From positions 184,155-248,154 of the forward strand of contig NZ_BATR01000112.1 of NCBI RefSeq assembly GCF_000739655.1: a DNA stretch of 64,000 bases, given 5' to 3'. The stretch's first letter is position 1. Each line of letters starts with the position of its first letter. Both the position numbers and the translations under genes were made by a program. Below, one piece after another: positions 17,912 through 26,627 of the stretch. Origin of the DNA: Verrucomicrobium sp. BvORR106 (GTDB taxonomy: Bacteria; Verrucomicrobiota; Verrucomicrobiia; Verrucomicrobiales; Verrucomicrobiaceae). The notes beneath the pieces are model-generated. The model was given only the letters and a program-made list of their open reading frames with translations. It made no database searches and was not told where the DNA came from.

Positions 17912-18582
17912 CCTCGATCCTCCAGCATGTAGCCATGTCCACGCTGTGTGTGTATGAGCTTTCTCCCGTGCCCGTCGTCAACTTTTCGCCGCAGCCTGCC
18001 GATCGTCACATCCACGGCGTTGGAGTCGATGGAGTAGTTCATCTCCCAGACCAGTTCGGCAAGGGTGGCCCGGGAGAAGACTTCACCCTTGCGGCGGACG
18101 AGAAGGCTCAGAAGCTGGAACTCTTTGGCAGTGAGTTCCAGCGGGCGGCCTCCACGTCTGGCTTTCATGCTCTGGAGGTCCAGTTCCAGGTCCGCCACGA
18201 CGACGCATTCGGAATGGCGTGCAGGAGCCCTCCGCAGAAGCGCTCGAACGCGGGCCACAAACTCCACCCAGGCGAACGGTTTGACGATGTAGTCATCCCC
18301 ACCCAGTTCGAGTCCTCGCACCCGATCAGAGACGGAATCACGGGCTGTGAGAAATAACACCGGAGTGTGGGTGTTCTTTTCACGGATGATCCTCAGAACC
18401 TCCCAGCCGTCCAGCACGGGGAGCATCACGTCCAGGACGATGAGGTCGTAGTGGGAGCCGTTCGCGTAGTAGATGGCTTCACCGCCATCCCGTGCCGCAT
18501 CCACCATGAAACCTGACTCCCGAAGTCCTTTGGCAAGGCTCTCCCGGCTTCTCGTTTCATCCTCTACAATCAGAATTCGCAT
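17908..18582 (-). CDS. OmpR-family response regulator (CusR-like)
   Basis: A 224-residue regulator with receiver residues E7/D8, phosphoacceptor D51 (IVLDVMLPVLDG), T79 and the KPF lysine near 101, and a C-terminal winged helix (ELTAKEFQLLSLL; RGHGYMLED). The GTGA overlap with the kinase gene gives a coupled pair. It is the first gene of the efflux operon and very likely its activator. A CopR-like box lies 95 bp upstream, where autoregulation would act. It is clearly a paralogue of the regulator at 691. Confidence 0.93.
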   Translation of the reverse strand: MRILIVEDETRSRESLAKGLRESGFMVDAARDGGEAIYYANGSHYDLIVLDVMLPVLDGWEVLRIIREKNTHTPVLFLTARDSVSDRVRGLELGGDDYIVKPFAWVEFVARVRALLRRAPARHSECVVVADLELDLQSMKARRGGRPLELTAKEFQLLSLLVRRKGEVFSRATLAELVWEMNYSIDSNAVDVTIGRLRRKVDDGHGRKLIHTQRGHGYMLEDRG

Positions 18583-18654
18583 TTGGCTTGGTCAGACAAC
18601 GGTGATGTGTCGCGGCAGTTGCGCTGCGCACAGCATCCATTGGAGCGCCAAATC

Positions 18655-18692
18655 CTAACAACACGCCGTCAGGGAGATAACAAATTTGTAAT
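18655..18692 (-). promoter_or_regulatory. Site C: TAACA repeat with CopR-box-like motif
   Basis: ATAACAAATTTGTAAT at 18677-18692 matches sites A and B over TAACA-N3-TTGTAAT. A further CTAACA starts at 18655, so the two TAACA elements are 22 bp apart. The site lies between the divergent regulator gene (start 18582) and the small gene at 18795 and may control both. Confidence 0.5.
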
Positions 18693-18794
18693 GATGCCTT
18701 TTGCGATTGTGTTTGAGAATCGCCCTCAATATAGAGTCTGGATTGATGCTTCCATTGATGATGTTCGAAGCGCTGCTTTGGAACGAGACACCGC

Positions 18795-19160
18795 ATGAAA
18801 TTAACAGGTTCCAAATCTGCAGTGCGCAAAGAGAGGGTTTGCTTCGGGTACCTCTTTCTGAATATGAGTCATCAGCTCTCCATGGTCATCAGTACGGACA
18901 AGACTGATGTGTGGGCCATGGTGTATCAACCCAAGGGGCGATCGGGAAAATGGGAGGGAGAGATCTTGTGCCCCATCTGGTGGGCTGAGATTCACGGTGC
19001 GGGCACTCATTATCCCAGTCCGGTGCAGCTCCAGCATGCGCTGAGAAAACTGCTGGACCAAAAGCTGGAGGAAAGGCCCGGATTTAAAGAGTCGAGCATC
19101 AAGAAAAGACTCGCTCAAACAGACTCTGTGCCTAGCCCTGTATCGGAGGAGGGCAAATGA
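18795..19160 (+). CDS. Hypothetical protein
   Basis: A 121-residue protein from ATG 18795, or 98 residues from ATG 18864 (MSHQLSMVIS). Neither start has a clear Shine-Dalgarno. I do not recognise a family. The middle has several Trp residues (VWAMVYQPKGRSGKWEGEI, then CPIWWAEIHGAG), and the C-terminus is charged and probably helical (LRKLLDQKLEERPGFKESS). There is no signal peptide or membrane segment. It is divergent from the metal regulator and shares site C. It may be a real small gene of that regulon or a chance reading frame. Confidence 0.45.
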   Translation: MKLTGSKSAVRKERVCFGYLFLNMSHQLSMVISTDKTDVWAMVYQPKGRSGKWEGEILCPIWWAEIHGAGTHYPSPVQLQHALRKLLDQKLEERPGFKESSIKKRLAQTDSVPSPVSEEGK

Positions 19161-19356
19161 TTCTGCTTGCGCCTGCGGTATCTCGCTGAGGTGAGGCAGT
19201 GCTGCAGGTGTGCGCGAGAGCGCGAACGACGCGAGACTGGTCGTTGTCAGCAGGTGATAGTCGACAAATTAATGTTCCCCCAACAAAGTTGTGGCAGACA
19301 TGATGCTGAGCAAGTTCCAGCGAATTTGTGAACGCACTAGTCAATCGCCACACTAG

Positions 19357-20274
19357 CTAGTCACTAACGATTGAGTGATCCTGTATGGCATCCCAGAAGT
19401 CATTCTCGTGTACGATCACCAAAGCGTGTCCGTCGGCCCGCAATTTCATCGCTTGCTCAACTTTTCGGCCGTAGCAGGCATACGCCCATGCCGGGTTTCC
19501 ATTCGCCCCGACAACGAGGTAGTGAACCACTCGGGTGACAGTCGGTGAAAATCGACCGCCCAATGATTCGATCTGGGCTGCCATCTGAGAGCGGCTTGCT
19601 TTCGCCGAAGCACCGGTAAAAGTATAGGTACGGTCCGGGAACGCGAGGTCAGGACACACTGCGCAAATCCCAGAAATCTTGCGAGATGGTGTCGTCCCGG
19701 ATCGCGCATCCTTCATCCTGCGCGCTAGTGAGTAAGAAACGAAATCCTCGAAGAAGAGCTTCAACATGGCGCGTTCCGTTGAGTCGATTTCACCATCGCG
19801 GAGGACTTGGGTGAGCAAGGCGTCGATCTCATCAAAGGGGTAGCAGCCTTTCAAGTAGCAATGGTCCTCCGTCCATTGGCTCAGCTGTCGTATTTCATCG
19901 TCGTTGACCTCACCATCTGCCAGAATTCCATGGAGTATGCCCTGCAGGCGTTGAATGTCCGAGGTCGTCTCGTCGTAGTACGTACTTCCACTTTGCAGAT
20001 TCTGACAGAGCCAGAGCAGATCAGCCTGTTCTTCGGCATCGATGATGCCATCCATTAGGGCGGCATCGATGGCGGGGATCAGTTCTGTGAACGGGTGATT
20101 CCCGACTAGCTTCCGGTGGTCGTTTACCCAAGCTTTTAGTTCTTCGACTTCCTTCGGATTAATGGTCCCGTCTATGGCAATCCCTGTCAGGATGCCTTCA
20201 AGCGTATGAACAGCGCGATCAATGCGTTGCCTACGTGTAAAGCCAACGTCGGTGAGAGATATTTCGTAGTCCAT
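19357..20274 (-). CDS. Duplicated TerB/EF-hand-like domains plus C-terminal BRCT domain
   Basis: A 305-residue cytoplasmic protein from ATG 20274; a TTG 72 bp upstream is a weaker start. Residues about 25-90 and 110-175 are an internal duplication: LEGILTGIAIDGTINPKEVE against LQGILHGILADGEVNDDEIR, followed by matching D-G motifs MDGIIDAEE and RDGEIDSTE. The pattern recalls TerB-like helical domains with acidic loops. Residues about 212-297 (YTFTGASAKASRSQMAAQIE, SLGGRFSPTVTRVVHYLVVG) form a BRCT domain like that of NAD-dependent DNA ligase. A DNA-linked or stress role is likely; the exact function is unknown. It lies next to the 3' end of tRNA-Arg and looks poorer in GC than its neighbours, which would fit horizontal gain. 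Confidence 0.75.
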   Translation of the reverse strand: MDYEISLTDVGFTRRQRIDRAVHTLEGILTGIAIDGTINPKEVEELKAWVNDHRKLVGNHPFTELIPAIDAALMDGIIDAEEQADLLWLCQNLQSGSTYYDETTSDIQRLQGILHGILADGEVNDDEIRQLSQWTEDHCYLKGCYPFDEIDALLTQVLRDGEIDSTERAMLKLFFEDFVSYSLARRMKDARSGTTPSRKISGICAVCPDLAFPDRTYTFTGASAKASRSQMAAQIESLGGRFSPTVTRVVHYLVVGANGNPAWAYACYGRKVEQAMKLRADGHALVIVHENDFWDAIQDHSIVSD

Positions 20275-20525
20275 AGTGGTGTGGAACGAAGGTGGGGAGA
20301 GTTGGGAAACGACGTTGTTGTAATCGAAAGTGCGATTCGAGCGCAATATTTTTTGCGATGCGCATAGTGTTCGCCCGGGCCGCCATTCTCCAATGGTTGG
20401 CCATCAATGCCTGCAACAGCCTCCAAGAAGTGACTCTTCGGTCTCTGTTGGGCCACAGCTGAGCTACCATCAGCGTCCCAATCCTGCTTGTGAGGTGCTT
20501 TAGTCGCCTCAAGCGGCCTAAATAG

Positions 20526-20600
20526 TGGTGCACCCAGCAGGAATCGAACCTGCATCGGCGGTTCCGGAAACCGCTGTTCTATCCGTTGAACTATGGGTGC
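20526..20600 (-). tRNA. tRNA-Arg (anticodon CCG)
   Basis: A 75-nt cloverleaf on the minus strand. The acceptor stem GCACCCA/TGGGTGC is followed by A and an encoded CCA. The anticodon stem-loop is GCGGT-TTCCGGA-ACCGC, giving anticodon CCG for codon CGG. The T arm is GCAGG-TTCGATT-CCTGC. Confidence 0.96.
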
Positions 20601-20639
20601 AAATTGTCCATTTCCGCAGAGCGGGGGACAGGGGAGCAA

Positions 20640-20668
20640 TGTGTACGTGAGAGCCGGGGTGTTTGCAA
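20640..20668 (-). promoter_or_regulatory. Candidate sigma70 promoter of tRNA-Arg
   Basis: On the minus strand TTGCAA (-35) and TACACA (-10) are separated by 17 bp, about 40 bp before the tRNA. The tRNA-Leu gene at 40990 has a similar TTGCAC-N16-TACATA arrangement. The hexamers are weak, so this is tentative. Confidence 0.3.
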
Positions 20669-20806
20669 GTGATGTTTCGTGTAGAGTTCAGTTTCAAGGT
20701 GCAAGGGGGAGACGTCGGACTGGCCCCCGGGACGGAACCGCCCCGGGTTTCGTTTTTTGGTAACCCTGGACGGTTCACGGACGTCATCCTGAGCATCTCA
20801 CGTCTT

Positions 20807-21775
20807 ATGACCTACCGGACCACCCCTTCCGCTGCTGTTTCCCGTCGACTTTTTGGCCTCGCCTTCAGCGCCTTTGCCAGTTTGGCATTATGGGGGCAGG
20901 TTGCCAGGGCGGAGTCCCGGGAAGTGGTCGCCTTTGGGGACAGTCTGACCGACATGGGCAACCGCATGGCGGAGACCCGGAAACCGGACCTGAAGTTCAA
21001 GCAGAACTGGGTAGCTCAGCTGGCCGGGCCGGGGATGCTGAATGCTGCGGAGTTCAAGCCCTCCGGCATGTCCTACTTCTACGGAGGCACGAACTACGCC
21101 GTGGGCGGGGCCACCACGGAGTACACGGCCAAGATCAGCAGTGACCGGAACAAGGGGCAAAATCTCACCCAGCAGGTGACGCGGCGGTACCTGAACGCCC
21201 AGTTCAATCCGGCAGGACCCAAGGCGGAAGCGCTGCATGTGGTGGTGATCGGGGCCAATGACCTGATGCGCGCTTGCATTTCCCCTGAGCAAATTCTCAG
21301 CCGGTGGGGCACTCTGGACGCCGTGGCCGTGGAAGTGGCCAAGAGTACGGAAGCCCAAGTGGGTGCCCTGGCCAAGTCGGGCGTGAGACAGGTCCTGTGG
21401 GGTAACCTCTTCGATGTCGGCAAAGCGCCCTCCCTGGTGGGCAAGGTCACTCTGCTCGGAGGGGCGGAAGCACCCACCGTTTTGAAGGCGGTTTCCAAGG
21501 CGATCGACGCCCACAATCGTGAGATGGATGCGGCCATCGCCAGATTGCAGTCCACCTACCCGAAGCTCCAGATCATCAAACTTGACCTCCATGCAAAATT
21601 CACAGAGGTGGCGGCCGATCCCGGCAAGTTCGGCTTTGCGGATGTGAGCACCGGTGCCAACGATGACCGGCATTTGTTCTCTGCTGACGGCTTGCACCCC
21701 ACCGCCAAAGGCCACGAGATGCTGGCGAAGTTCGCCTATGAGACGGTGAGCGCCCAGACGGCCTCCGGGCAGTAG
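20807..21775 (+). CDS. Secreted SGNH/GDSL-family esterase
   Basis: A 322-residue hydrolase. A leader (RRLFGLAFSAFASLALWG) ends in ARA/ES near residue 35. Block I is VAFGDSLTDMGN with nucleophile S46. GGTNYAVGGATT supplies the block II Gly, VVIGANDLM the block III Asn, and DGLHPTAKGHEM the block V Asp and His. It resembles thermolabile-haemolysin and outer-membrane GDSL esterases but has no autotransporter barrel, so it is probably a free periplasmic or secreted esterase/lipase. ATG 20807 was chosen over upstream in-frame codons because only it puts the leader at the N-terminus. Confidence 0.87.
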   Translation: MTYRTTPSAAVSRRLFGLAFSAFASLALWGQVARAESREVVAFGDSLTDMGNRMAETRKPDLKFKQNWVAQLAGPGMLNAAEFKPSGMSYFYGGTNYAVGGATTEYTAKISSDRNKGQNLTQQVTRRYLNAQFNPAGPKAEALHVVVIGANDLMRACISPEQILSRWGTLDAVAVEVAKSTEAQVGALAKSGVRQVLWGNLFDVGKAPSLVGKVTLLGGAEAPTVLKAVSKAIDAHNREMDAAIARLQSTYPKLQIIKLDLHAKFTEVAADPGKFGFADVSTGANDDRHLFSADGLHPTAKGHEMLAKFAYETVSAQTASGQ

Positions 21776-21952
21776 TTGGGCTCTGTTGGGGTGGGAATTG
21801 GGGCGGTCGCGGAGGCCGCTGACGGTTCTCCTTTTGTTAGGTGGGCACCTCAAGGCATCCAGTTTCTGGGATTGTCGCGATCCGGTATTGGGCGGTCGGC
21901 CGTGGTCGCTGCCCGCCTTCCTGTTCTCTCAACCCTTATAGAACCTGCTGCC

Positions 21953-22876
21953 ATGCGCGCCATTTGGAAGGGATCCATCAGCTTTGGACTGGTGAACATC
22001 CCCATCGCCCTCTTTCCCGCGACGCATCGCGAGGAACTGCGGTTTCACCTGCTGCGGGCCAGGGACCTGAGCCCGGTGAACTACAAACGGGTGGCCGAGG
22101 CCGATGGCAAGGAAGTGCCCTGGGAGCAGATTGTAAAAGGCTATCAGTATGAAAAAGGCAAGTATGTGGTGATCAAGGAGGATGACTTCAAACGCGTGGA
22201 CGTGGAGGCCACCCAGACGGTGGACATCCAGTCGTTCGTGAGCTTGGAGGAGGTCAGTCCGCTGTTCTTTCATAAACCCTACTACATGGAGCCGCAGAAG
22301 GGTGGCGACCGGGCTTATGTGCTGCTGCGGGAGGCGCTGGTGGATTCCGGCAAGATCGGCATTGCCAAGGTGGTGATCAAGACAAGGCAGCATCTGGCTG
22401 CAGTGAAGCCTCAAGACGAAGGGCTCATGCTGGAGCTCATGCACTTCCCTGATGAACTGATGGATATGGAGGAGTTCAAGAAGCCCCGCGAGTCCAAGAT
22501 CAGCAAAAAGGAGCTCGACATGGCAAAGTCTTTGATCAATTCCATGACGGACAAGTGGAATCCGGACGGCATCAAGGATGATTATCGCGAGGCTCTGGAG
22601 GACATGATTGAAGACAAGATCGCCCACGGTGGCAAATCTGTGGGCAAGGCCCCGGTGCGCAAGCATCCGTCCAATGTGGTGGACCTGGTGGCCGTGCTGG
22701 AACAGAGTCTGAAGGGCGGGGGAGGGGGCAATGGTGGAAAATCCAGCAGCAAACCGGGAAACACGAGCGGCGCCAGGGCGAAGAAGGCCGCGGCCAAGAA
22801 GCGTTCCACTTCCAGTGGCATCAGCCGGGGAGTGAGTTCGAGGAAGAAAATGAGCCGGTCCAAAAAAGCCGCCTGA
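21953..22876 (+). CDS. ku: Ku protein (bacterial NHEJ DNA-end-binding)
   Basis: A 307-residue Ku homologue. MRAIWKGSISFGLVNIPIAL is the family's hallmark N-terminus and fixes the start; sequence upstream in the same frame is not conserved in type. The Ku core extends to about residue 250 and forms the homodimeric ring that loads on double-strand breaks and recruits LigD. The C-terminus from about 255 is a Lys/Ser/Gly-rich tail (KKAAAKKRSTSSGI), as in other Ku proteins with DNA-binding extensions. The two halves of LigD follow directly, so this is a complete NHEJ cluster. Confidence 0.96.
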   Translation: MRAIWKGSISFGLVNIPIALFPATHREELRFHLLRARDLSPVNYKRVAEADGKEVPWEQIVKGYQYEKGKYVVIKEDDFKRVDVEATQTVDIQSFVSLEEVSPLFFHKPYYMEPQKGGDRAYVLLREALVDSGKIGIAKVVIKTRQHLAAVKPQDEGLMLELMHFPDELMDMEEFKKPRESKISKKELDMAKSLINSMTDKWNPDGIKDDYREALEDMIEDKIAHGGKSVGKAPVRKHPSNVVDLVAVLEQSLKGGGGGNGGKSSSKPGNTSGARAKKAAAKKRSTSSGISRGVSSRKKMSRSKKAA

Positions 22877-22910
22877 TCAGGGCGGAAGAGATGCCACCCG
22901 ATGACCCGCC

Positions 22911-24632
22911 ATGCCGCTCAAGGAATACCGCCGGAAGCGAAACTTCAAGCTCACGGCTGAGCCGCCGGGCAACCGGCGAACTGCTTCACGCAATTCCAGT
23001 CGCAAAAAAGCGGTCAAAGAATCTCGAGGAGAGAAGAGGGCACGCCGGTTCGTGATCCAGCAGCACGATGCCTCCCGGCTGCACTTCGATTTTCGACTGG
23101 AGCTGGGCGGGACGCTGGTGTCCTGGGCGGTGCCCAAGGGATTGCCGCTGAAGCATGGCGAGAAGCATCTGGCGGTGAAGGTGGAGGATCATCCACTGTC
23201 GTACTTTGATTTCGAAGGCACCATTCCCAAGGGGCAGTACGGGGGCGGGACGGTGCAGGTGTGGGATGTAGGCACCTACGAGCCCCTCAGCAAGACACCC
23301 GCCAAAGAACTGGCCGGGGGCAAGCTGCACTTTGTTCTCCATGGCACGAAGCTCAAAGGGGAATGGTACCTGGTGCGGCTGCGCGATGAGGACAACTGGC
23401 TCATCATACGCGGCGGACCCAATCATCCGCGGATTGCGAAGAAAGTGGCGTCCACCTCCGCCCGGACCGGGCGAACGCTCCCTCAGATTGCCGAACAGAA
23501 AAAGCCCGCCAAACGCAGCAAGACCGTTGCGGTCATCAAGAAGGCAGATGCCGAATCTCTAGATGAGACAAGCGAATCAGATGCCCCGACGAGAGGGACG
23601 CGAAGCAGGGGATCCTCATCAAAAAGGACGGAGACTTCAGCTCTGAAGATCCTGTCCCCGGACGACGTAAGTTTCATCGAGCCAATGAAAGCGCGGTTGG
23701 TGGATGAGGCCCCCGCTGGTGACTGGGAGTATGAGATGAAGTTCGATGGCTTCCGTGCGGTGGCCTACCGCCAGGGAGGGGGGATCTGCCTGCTCTCCCG
23801 CACCCGGCACGATCTCACGCACAAGTTCCCAGAGATCGCTCAGGCCCTGATGAAGTTGGAGGAAACGCAATTCGTTATCGACGGCGAGATTGTGGCCTTG
23901 GATTCGAAAGGACGCTCTTCGTTTCAGCTCCTCCAAGCTTATGAGCCGGGGCAGGAGAAGCCGCCTCTCTGCTACTACGCTTTCGACATCATTTCGCTGG
24001 CTGGCAAATCTCAGACCCGGCAATTGCTGCATGAGCGACGGAAGCAGTTGAAGGCTCTGCTGGGTTCGCGCAGTGATTTGCTGCGATTCTCCGCCAGCCT
24101 GGGGGATGACGCCGCGCCGGTGCTGAAAGAAGTGCAAAAGCATGGCCTTGAAGGCATCATTGGGAAGCGGAAGGGATCGATCTACGAACCGGGGCGACGA
24201 AGTGGAGAATGGATCAAGCTCAAGGTGCTCCAGCAACAGGAGTTTGTGATTGGCGGCTACACCGAGCCCTCTGGATCTCGATCTCATATTGGTGCCCTGC
24301 TGGTGGGAGTCTACCAGAGCGGCAAGCTCATCTATGCCGGGAAGGTTGGCACAGGCTTCACCGCAGCCACCTTGCAGGATCTGCATCGCCAGTTGGGTAA
24401 GATCAAGCGGGCTACATGTCCCTTCACAGACCTGCCAGAGGAGCGTGAGGGGCGCTATGGACAGGGCATCACGGCAGCCGTGATGAAGCTGTGCCACTGG
24501 GTGAAGCCTGTGCTGGTGGGCCAGGTGAAATTTGGTGAATGGACGCGGGACGGTCGCCTCCGTCAGCCGGTGTACCTGGGACTGCGTGAAGACAAGTCCG
24601 CCCGCGAGGTGGTACGCGAGGTTCCTGCTTGA
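22911..24632 (+). CDS. ligD: LigD lacking polymerase: 3'-phosphoesterase + ATP-dependent DNA ligase
   Basis: A 573-residue protein. The N-terminal PE domain (about 45-175) has the metal and catalytic residues H52, H58, D60 (QHDASRLHFDFRLE) and H94 (VEDHPLSYFDFEGTIPKGQY), at the same spacing as in Pseudomonas LigD. A low-complexity Lys/Ser linker (about 195-245) follows. The ligase domain starts near 250 with adenylation Lys277 (EMKFDGFR), then IDGEIVALD, EGIIGKRKGS and EWIKLKV, and ends with an OB fold. It seals breaks held by Ku and trims 3' ends. The primase-type polymerase domain is encoded by the next gene, whose reading frame overlaps here (TTGA). Confidence 0.95.
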   Translation: MPLKEYRRKRNFKLTAEPPGNRRTASRNSSRKKAVKESRGEKRARRFVIQQHDASRLHFDFRLELGGTLVSWAVPKGLPLKHGEKHLAVKVEDHPLSYFDFEGTIPKGQYGGGTVQVWDVGTYEPLSKTPAKELAGGKLHFVLHGTKLKGEWYLVRLRDEDNWLIIRGGPNHPRIAKKVASTSARTGRTLPQIAEQKKPAKRSKTVAVIKKADAESLDETSESDAPTRGTRSRGSSSKRTETSALKILSPDDVSFIEPMKARLVDEAPAGDWEYEMKFDGFRAVAYRQGGGICLLSRTRHDLTHKFPEIAQALMKLEETQFVIDGEIVALDSKGRSSFQLLQAYEPGQEKPPLCYYAFDIISLAGKSQTRQLLHERRKQLKALLGSRSDLLRFSASLGDDAAPVLKEVQKHGLEGIIGKRKGSIYEPGRRSGEWIKLKVLQQQEFVIGGYTEPSGSRSHIGALLVGVYQSGKLIYAGKVGTGFTAATLQDLHRQLGKIKRATCPFTDLPEEREGRYGQGITAAVMKLCHWVKPVLVGQVKFGEWTRDGRLRQPVYLGLREDKSAREVVREVPA

Positions 24633-24655
24633 AACCATCGATCCCCAGTTTTTCC

Positions 24656-25585
24656 ATGTCTGCCAGCCGACGCACTCCAACCAAAGTTCGAGGTAAAGAG
24701 GTAAGCCTCTCCAACTTGGACAAGGTCTTCTATCCCGCCACCGGATTCACCAAGGGGGATGTGATCGACTTCTACCGCGAGATTGCGCCTGTCCTCCTGC
24801 CCCATTTGAAGGATCGCCCCATCACGCTGAAGCGGTATCCAGATGGGGTGGAGGGCAGCTTTTTCTATGAGAAGCAGTGTCCCTCCCACGCCCCGGAGTG
24901 GATCAAGACCACGCCGGTGGAGAAGGGGAGCGGAGAAGTGATCCACTACTGCCTGATCCAGGATGAGCCGTCTCTGGTATGGGCTGCCAATATGGCCAAC
25001 CTCGAGCTCCATCCCTTTCAGCATCGGGCTCGGGCGCTCACGCGGCCCACTGCGCTGGTGTTTGATCTCGATCCCGGGCCCCCGGCGGACGTGCTGGATT
25101 GTGCCCGGGTGGCGGTACGCATACGTGACCTCTTTCTGGGGCTGAAACTGCAGACCTTTGTAAAGACCTCCGGTTCCAAGGGGCTGCAACTGGTGCTGCC
25201 ACTAAACACCTCGGTCACCTATGAACGTACCAAAGAATGGGCCTTGGCCGTGGCCGAGCTGCTGGCCAGCAAGTTCCCGAATGAAGTGATCTCCAAGATG
25301 ACGCGTGCCTTGCGAAAAGGAAAAGTGTTCATCGACTGGAGCCAGAACGACGACACCAAAACCACTGTGGCCGTCTATTCCTTGAGAGCCAAAGAGCGCC
25401 CGACGGTATCGACACCGCTGGAATGGGAAGAGCTGGAGAATGCGCTACGAAAGAAAAAAGCCTCCGCATTGGTCTTCGACACCAAGGCCGTGCTGAAGCG
25501 GGTGAAGGCGAAGGGTGACTTCTTTGCCGAGGTGTTGACGCTAAAACAGAAGCTGCCGACTCTGGGGAGGAGTAAGTTGGCGTAA
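24656..25585 (+). CDS. LigD-type polymerase (PolDom, archaeo-eukaryotic primase fold)
   Basis: A 309-residue protein from ATG 24656, or 318 residues from TTG 24629, which overlaps the ligase stop. LSNLDKVFYPATGFTKGDVI is the standard PolDom start. LVFDLDPGP carries the two catalytic Asp residues, KTSGSKGLQL the nucleotide-binding segment, and VFIDWSQNDDTKTTVAVYSL the third conserved block. It adds nucleotides (often rNTPs) to fill gaps before ligation by the preceding protein. In many bacteria this domain is fused to the ligase; here it is a separate gene. Confidence 0.94.
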   Translation: MSASRRTPTKVRGKEVSLSNLDKVFYPATGFTKGDVIDFYREIAPVLLPHLKDRPITLKRYPDGVEGSFFYEKQCPSHAPEWIKTTPVEKGSGEVIHYCLIQDEPSLVWAANMANLELHPFQHRARALTRPTALVFDLDPGPPADVLDCARVAVRIRDLFLGLKLQTFVKTSGSKGLQLVLPLNTSVTYERTKEWALAVAELLASKFPNEVISKMTRALRKGKVFIDWSQNDDTKTTVAVYSLRAKERPTVSTPLEWEELENALRKKKASALVFDTKAVLKRVKAKGDFFAEVLTLKQKLPTLGRSKLA

Positions 25586-25627
25586 TGGGGGACAAGTCCT
25601 GCGCCCCAACCATCCGCTCCGGCGCGC

Positions 25628-26032
25628 TTATTTTCCCACTCCTCCCAGCAGCGGCCAGCCCAACAGTCCGTCCACAGAGACCAGTTGATAGCCAGCGACA
25701 ATGATCCAGAAGACGGCCTGGAATAATGTCTTGGCTGTCTTGTGGCGGAAGCGCCTCTGTGCCAGATAGGCTCCTGGCCAGCCACCCAGCAGGGAGAAGA
25801 GGTGCAATCTGGATTCAGGGATGCGCCATTTTCCGGTCTGGGCACGCTGTTTATCGTATGCGTAGAGGCCGTAGGAGGCCACGCTCATGGTGAGAAAGTA
25901 GCTGACCGCCACCCAGGGGCGAGGCGTGGCCAGGACGAGCGTAAGCACTGGCGGCACGAGCAAGGCGGCGAACAGACCCCATTGACGTGGGGTGAGGGGG
26001 CTAGTGGGGAGCGAGGGCATCCCGCACCGCAT
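25628..26032 (-). CDS. DUF1294 small membrane protein
   Basis: A 134-residue protein with hydrophobic segments at about 17-35, 40-57 and 105-125. The region SYGLYAYDKQRAQTGKWRIPE, then LHLFSLLGGWPGAYLAQRRFRHKT, is the DUF1294 signature. Homologues sometimes follow a cold-shock domain, which is absent here. Function is unknown. It is convergent with the NHEJ genes. ATG 26020 is an alternative start. Confidence 0.8.
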   Translation of the reverse strand: MRCGMPSLPTSPLTPRQWGLFAALLVPPVLTLVLATPRPWVAVSYFLTMSVASYGLYAYDKQRAQTGKWRIPESRLHLFSLLGGWPGAYLAQRRFRHKTAKTLFQAVFWIIVAGYQLVSVDGLLGWPLLGGVGK

Positions 26033-26191
26033 AACGCGGCCTCAGGAAGGATGCAAACTGCCTCGTCACCCTCTGGCCTCAACCGATGCATCAACGATGG
26101 ACAGCTCCGGAAAGGTACATCCTTTTGGCCCTTGGCATCAGGCCCTTGGCGCAAGTAAGGGCCGCAGTCACAATACCTCGCGCCACCCCCC

Positions 26192-26470
26192 CTAGATTCC
26201 CATATTGCCCAGAACCGTCGCGATCCGATTCACCGTGGCCGTGATTTCCGGGTGAGAAGCCTCGAGCTCCTCAACCGAGTTCACCAGGCGGTCAATGCCT
26301 TGCGGCTCGTTTGAAATGTCGACGCTGTCGTCCGGCTCTTCGATGGCGATGTTCGCGTGGCTGGACTCCATGGCTTCCACGTGCTGAAGGAGGTCGGCTC
26401 GCGTTTCCTCGGGGAGGTTGTCAGCGCGCTCGACCTGCTTGCGAAGTTCGGCCAGAAGGTTTTCGATCAT
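26192..26470 (-). CDS. DUF4404 family small protein
   Basis: A 92-residue acidic protein. An N-terminal coiled-coil-like helix (ENLLAELRKQVERADNLPEE) and the C-terminal ELEASHPEITATVNRIATVL, ending in NMGI, match DUF4404. No membrane segment or catalytic motif is seen. Function is unknown. Confidence 0.75.
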   Translation of the reverse strand: MIENLLAELRKQVERADNLPEETRADLLQHVEAMESSHANIAIEEPDDSVDISNEPQGIDRLVNSVEELEASHPEITATVNRIATVLGNMGI

Positions 26471-26571
26471 GAATCTAGGTTAACCAGAGGGAGCCGTGCC
26501 GACAAGGAAATATGGCAATTCAGTCATGCAAACGATGCGTCACTCAGGGGTGAAAGGGCCGTGCCAGGCGC

Positions 26572-26600
26572 AAAAAAGGCGGCCCGAGTACCGGGCCGCC
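26572..26600 (-). terminator. Rho-independent terminator of the DUF1080 gene
   Basis: On the minus strand a GGCGGCCCGG/CCGGGCCGCC-type stem (26578-26600) is followed by six T, 28 bp after the DUF1080 stop at 26628. Confidence 0.88.
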
Positions 26601-26627
26601 TGAGTGAGTCTGATACCAAGCTCGGGA

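Noticed and set aside
20347..20525. Possible att site or integrase remnant next to tRNA-Arg
   Set aside because: No second copy of the tRNA 3' end and no integrase motif could be found in the window.
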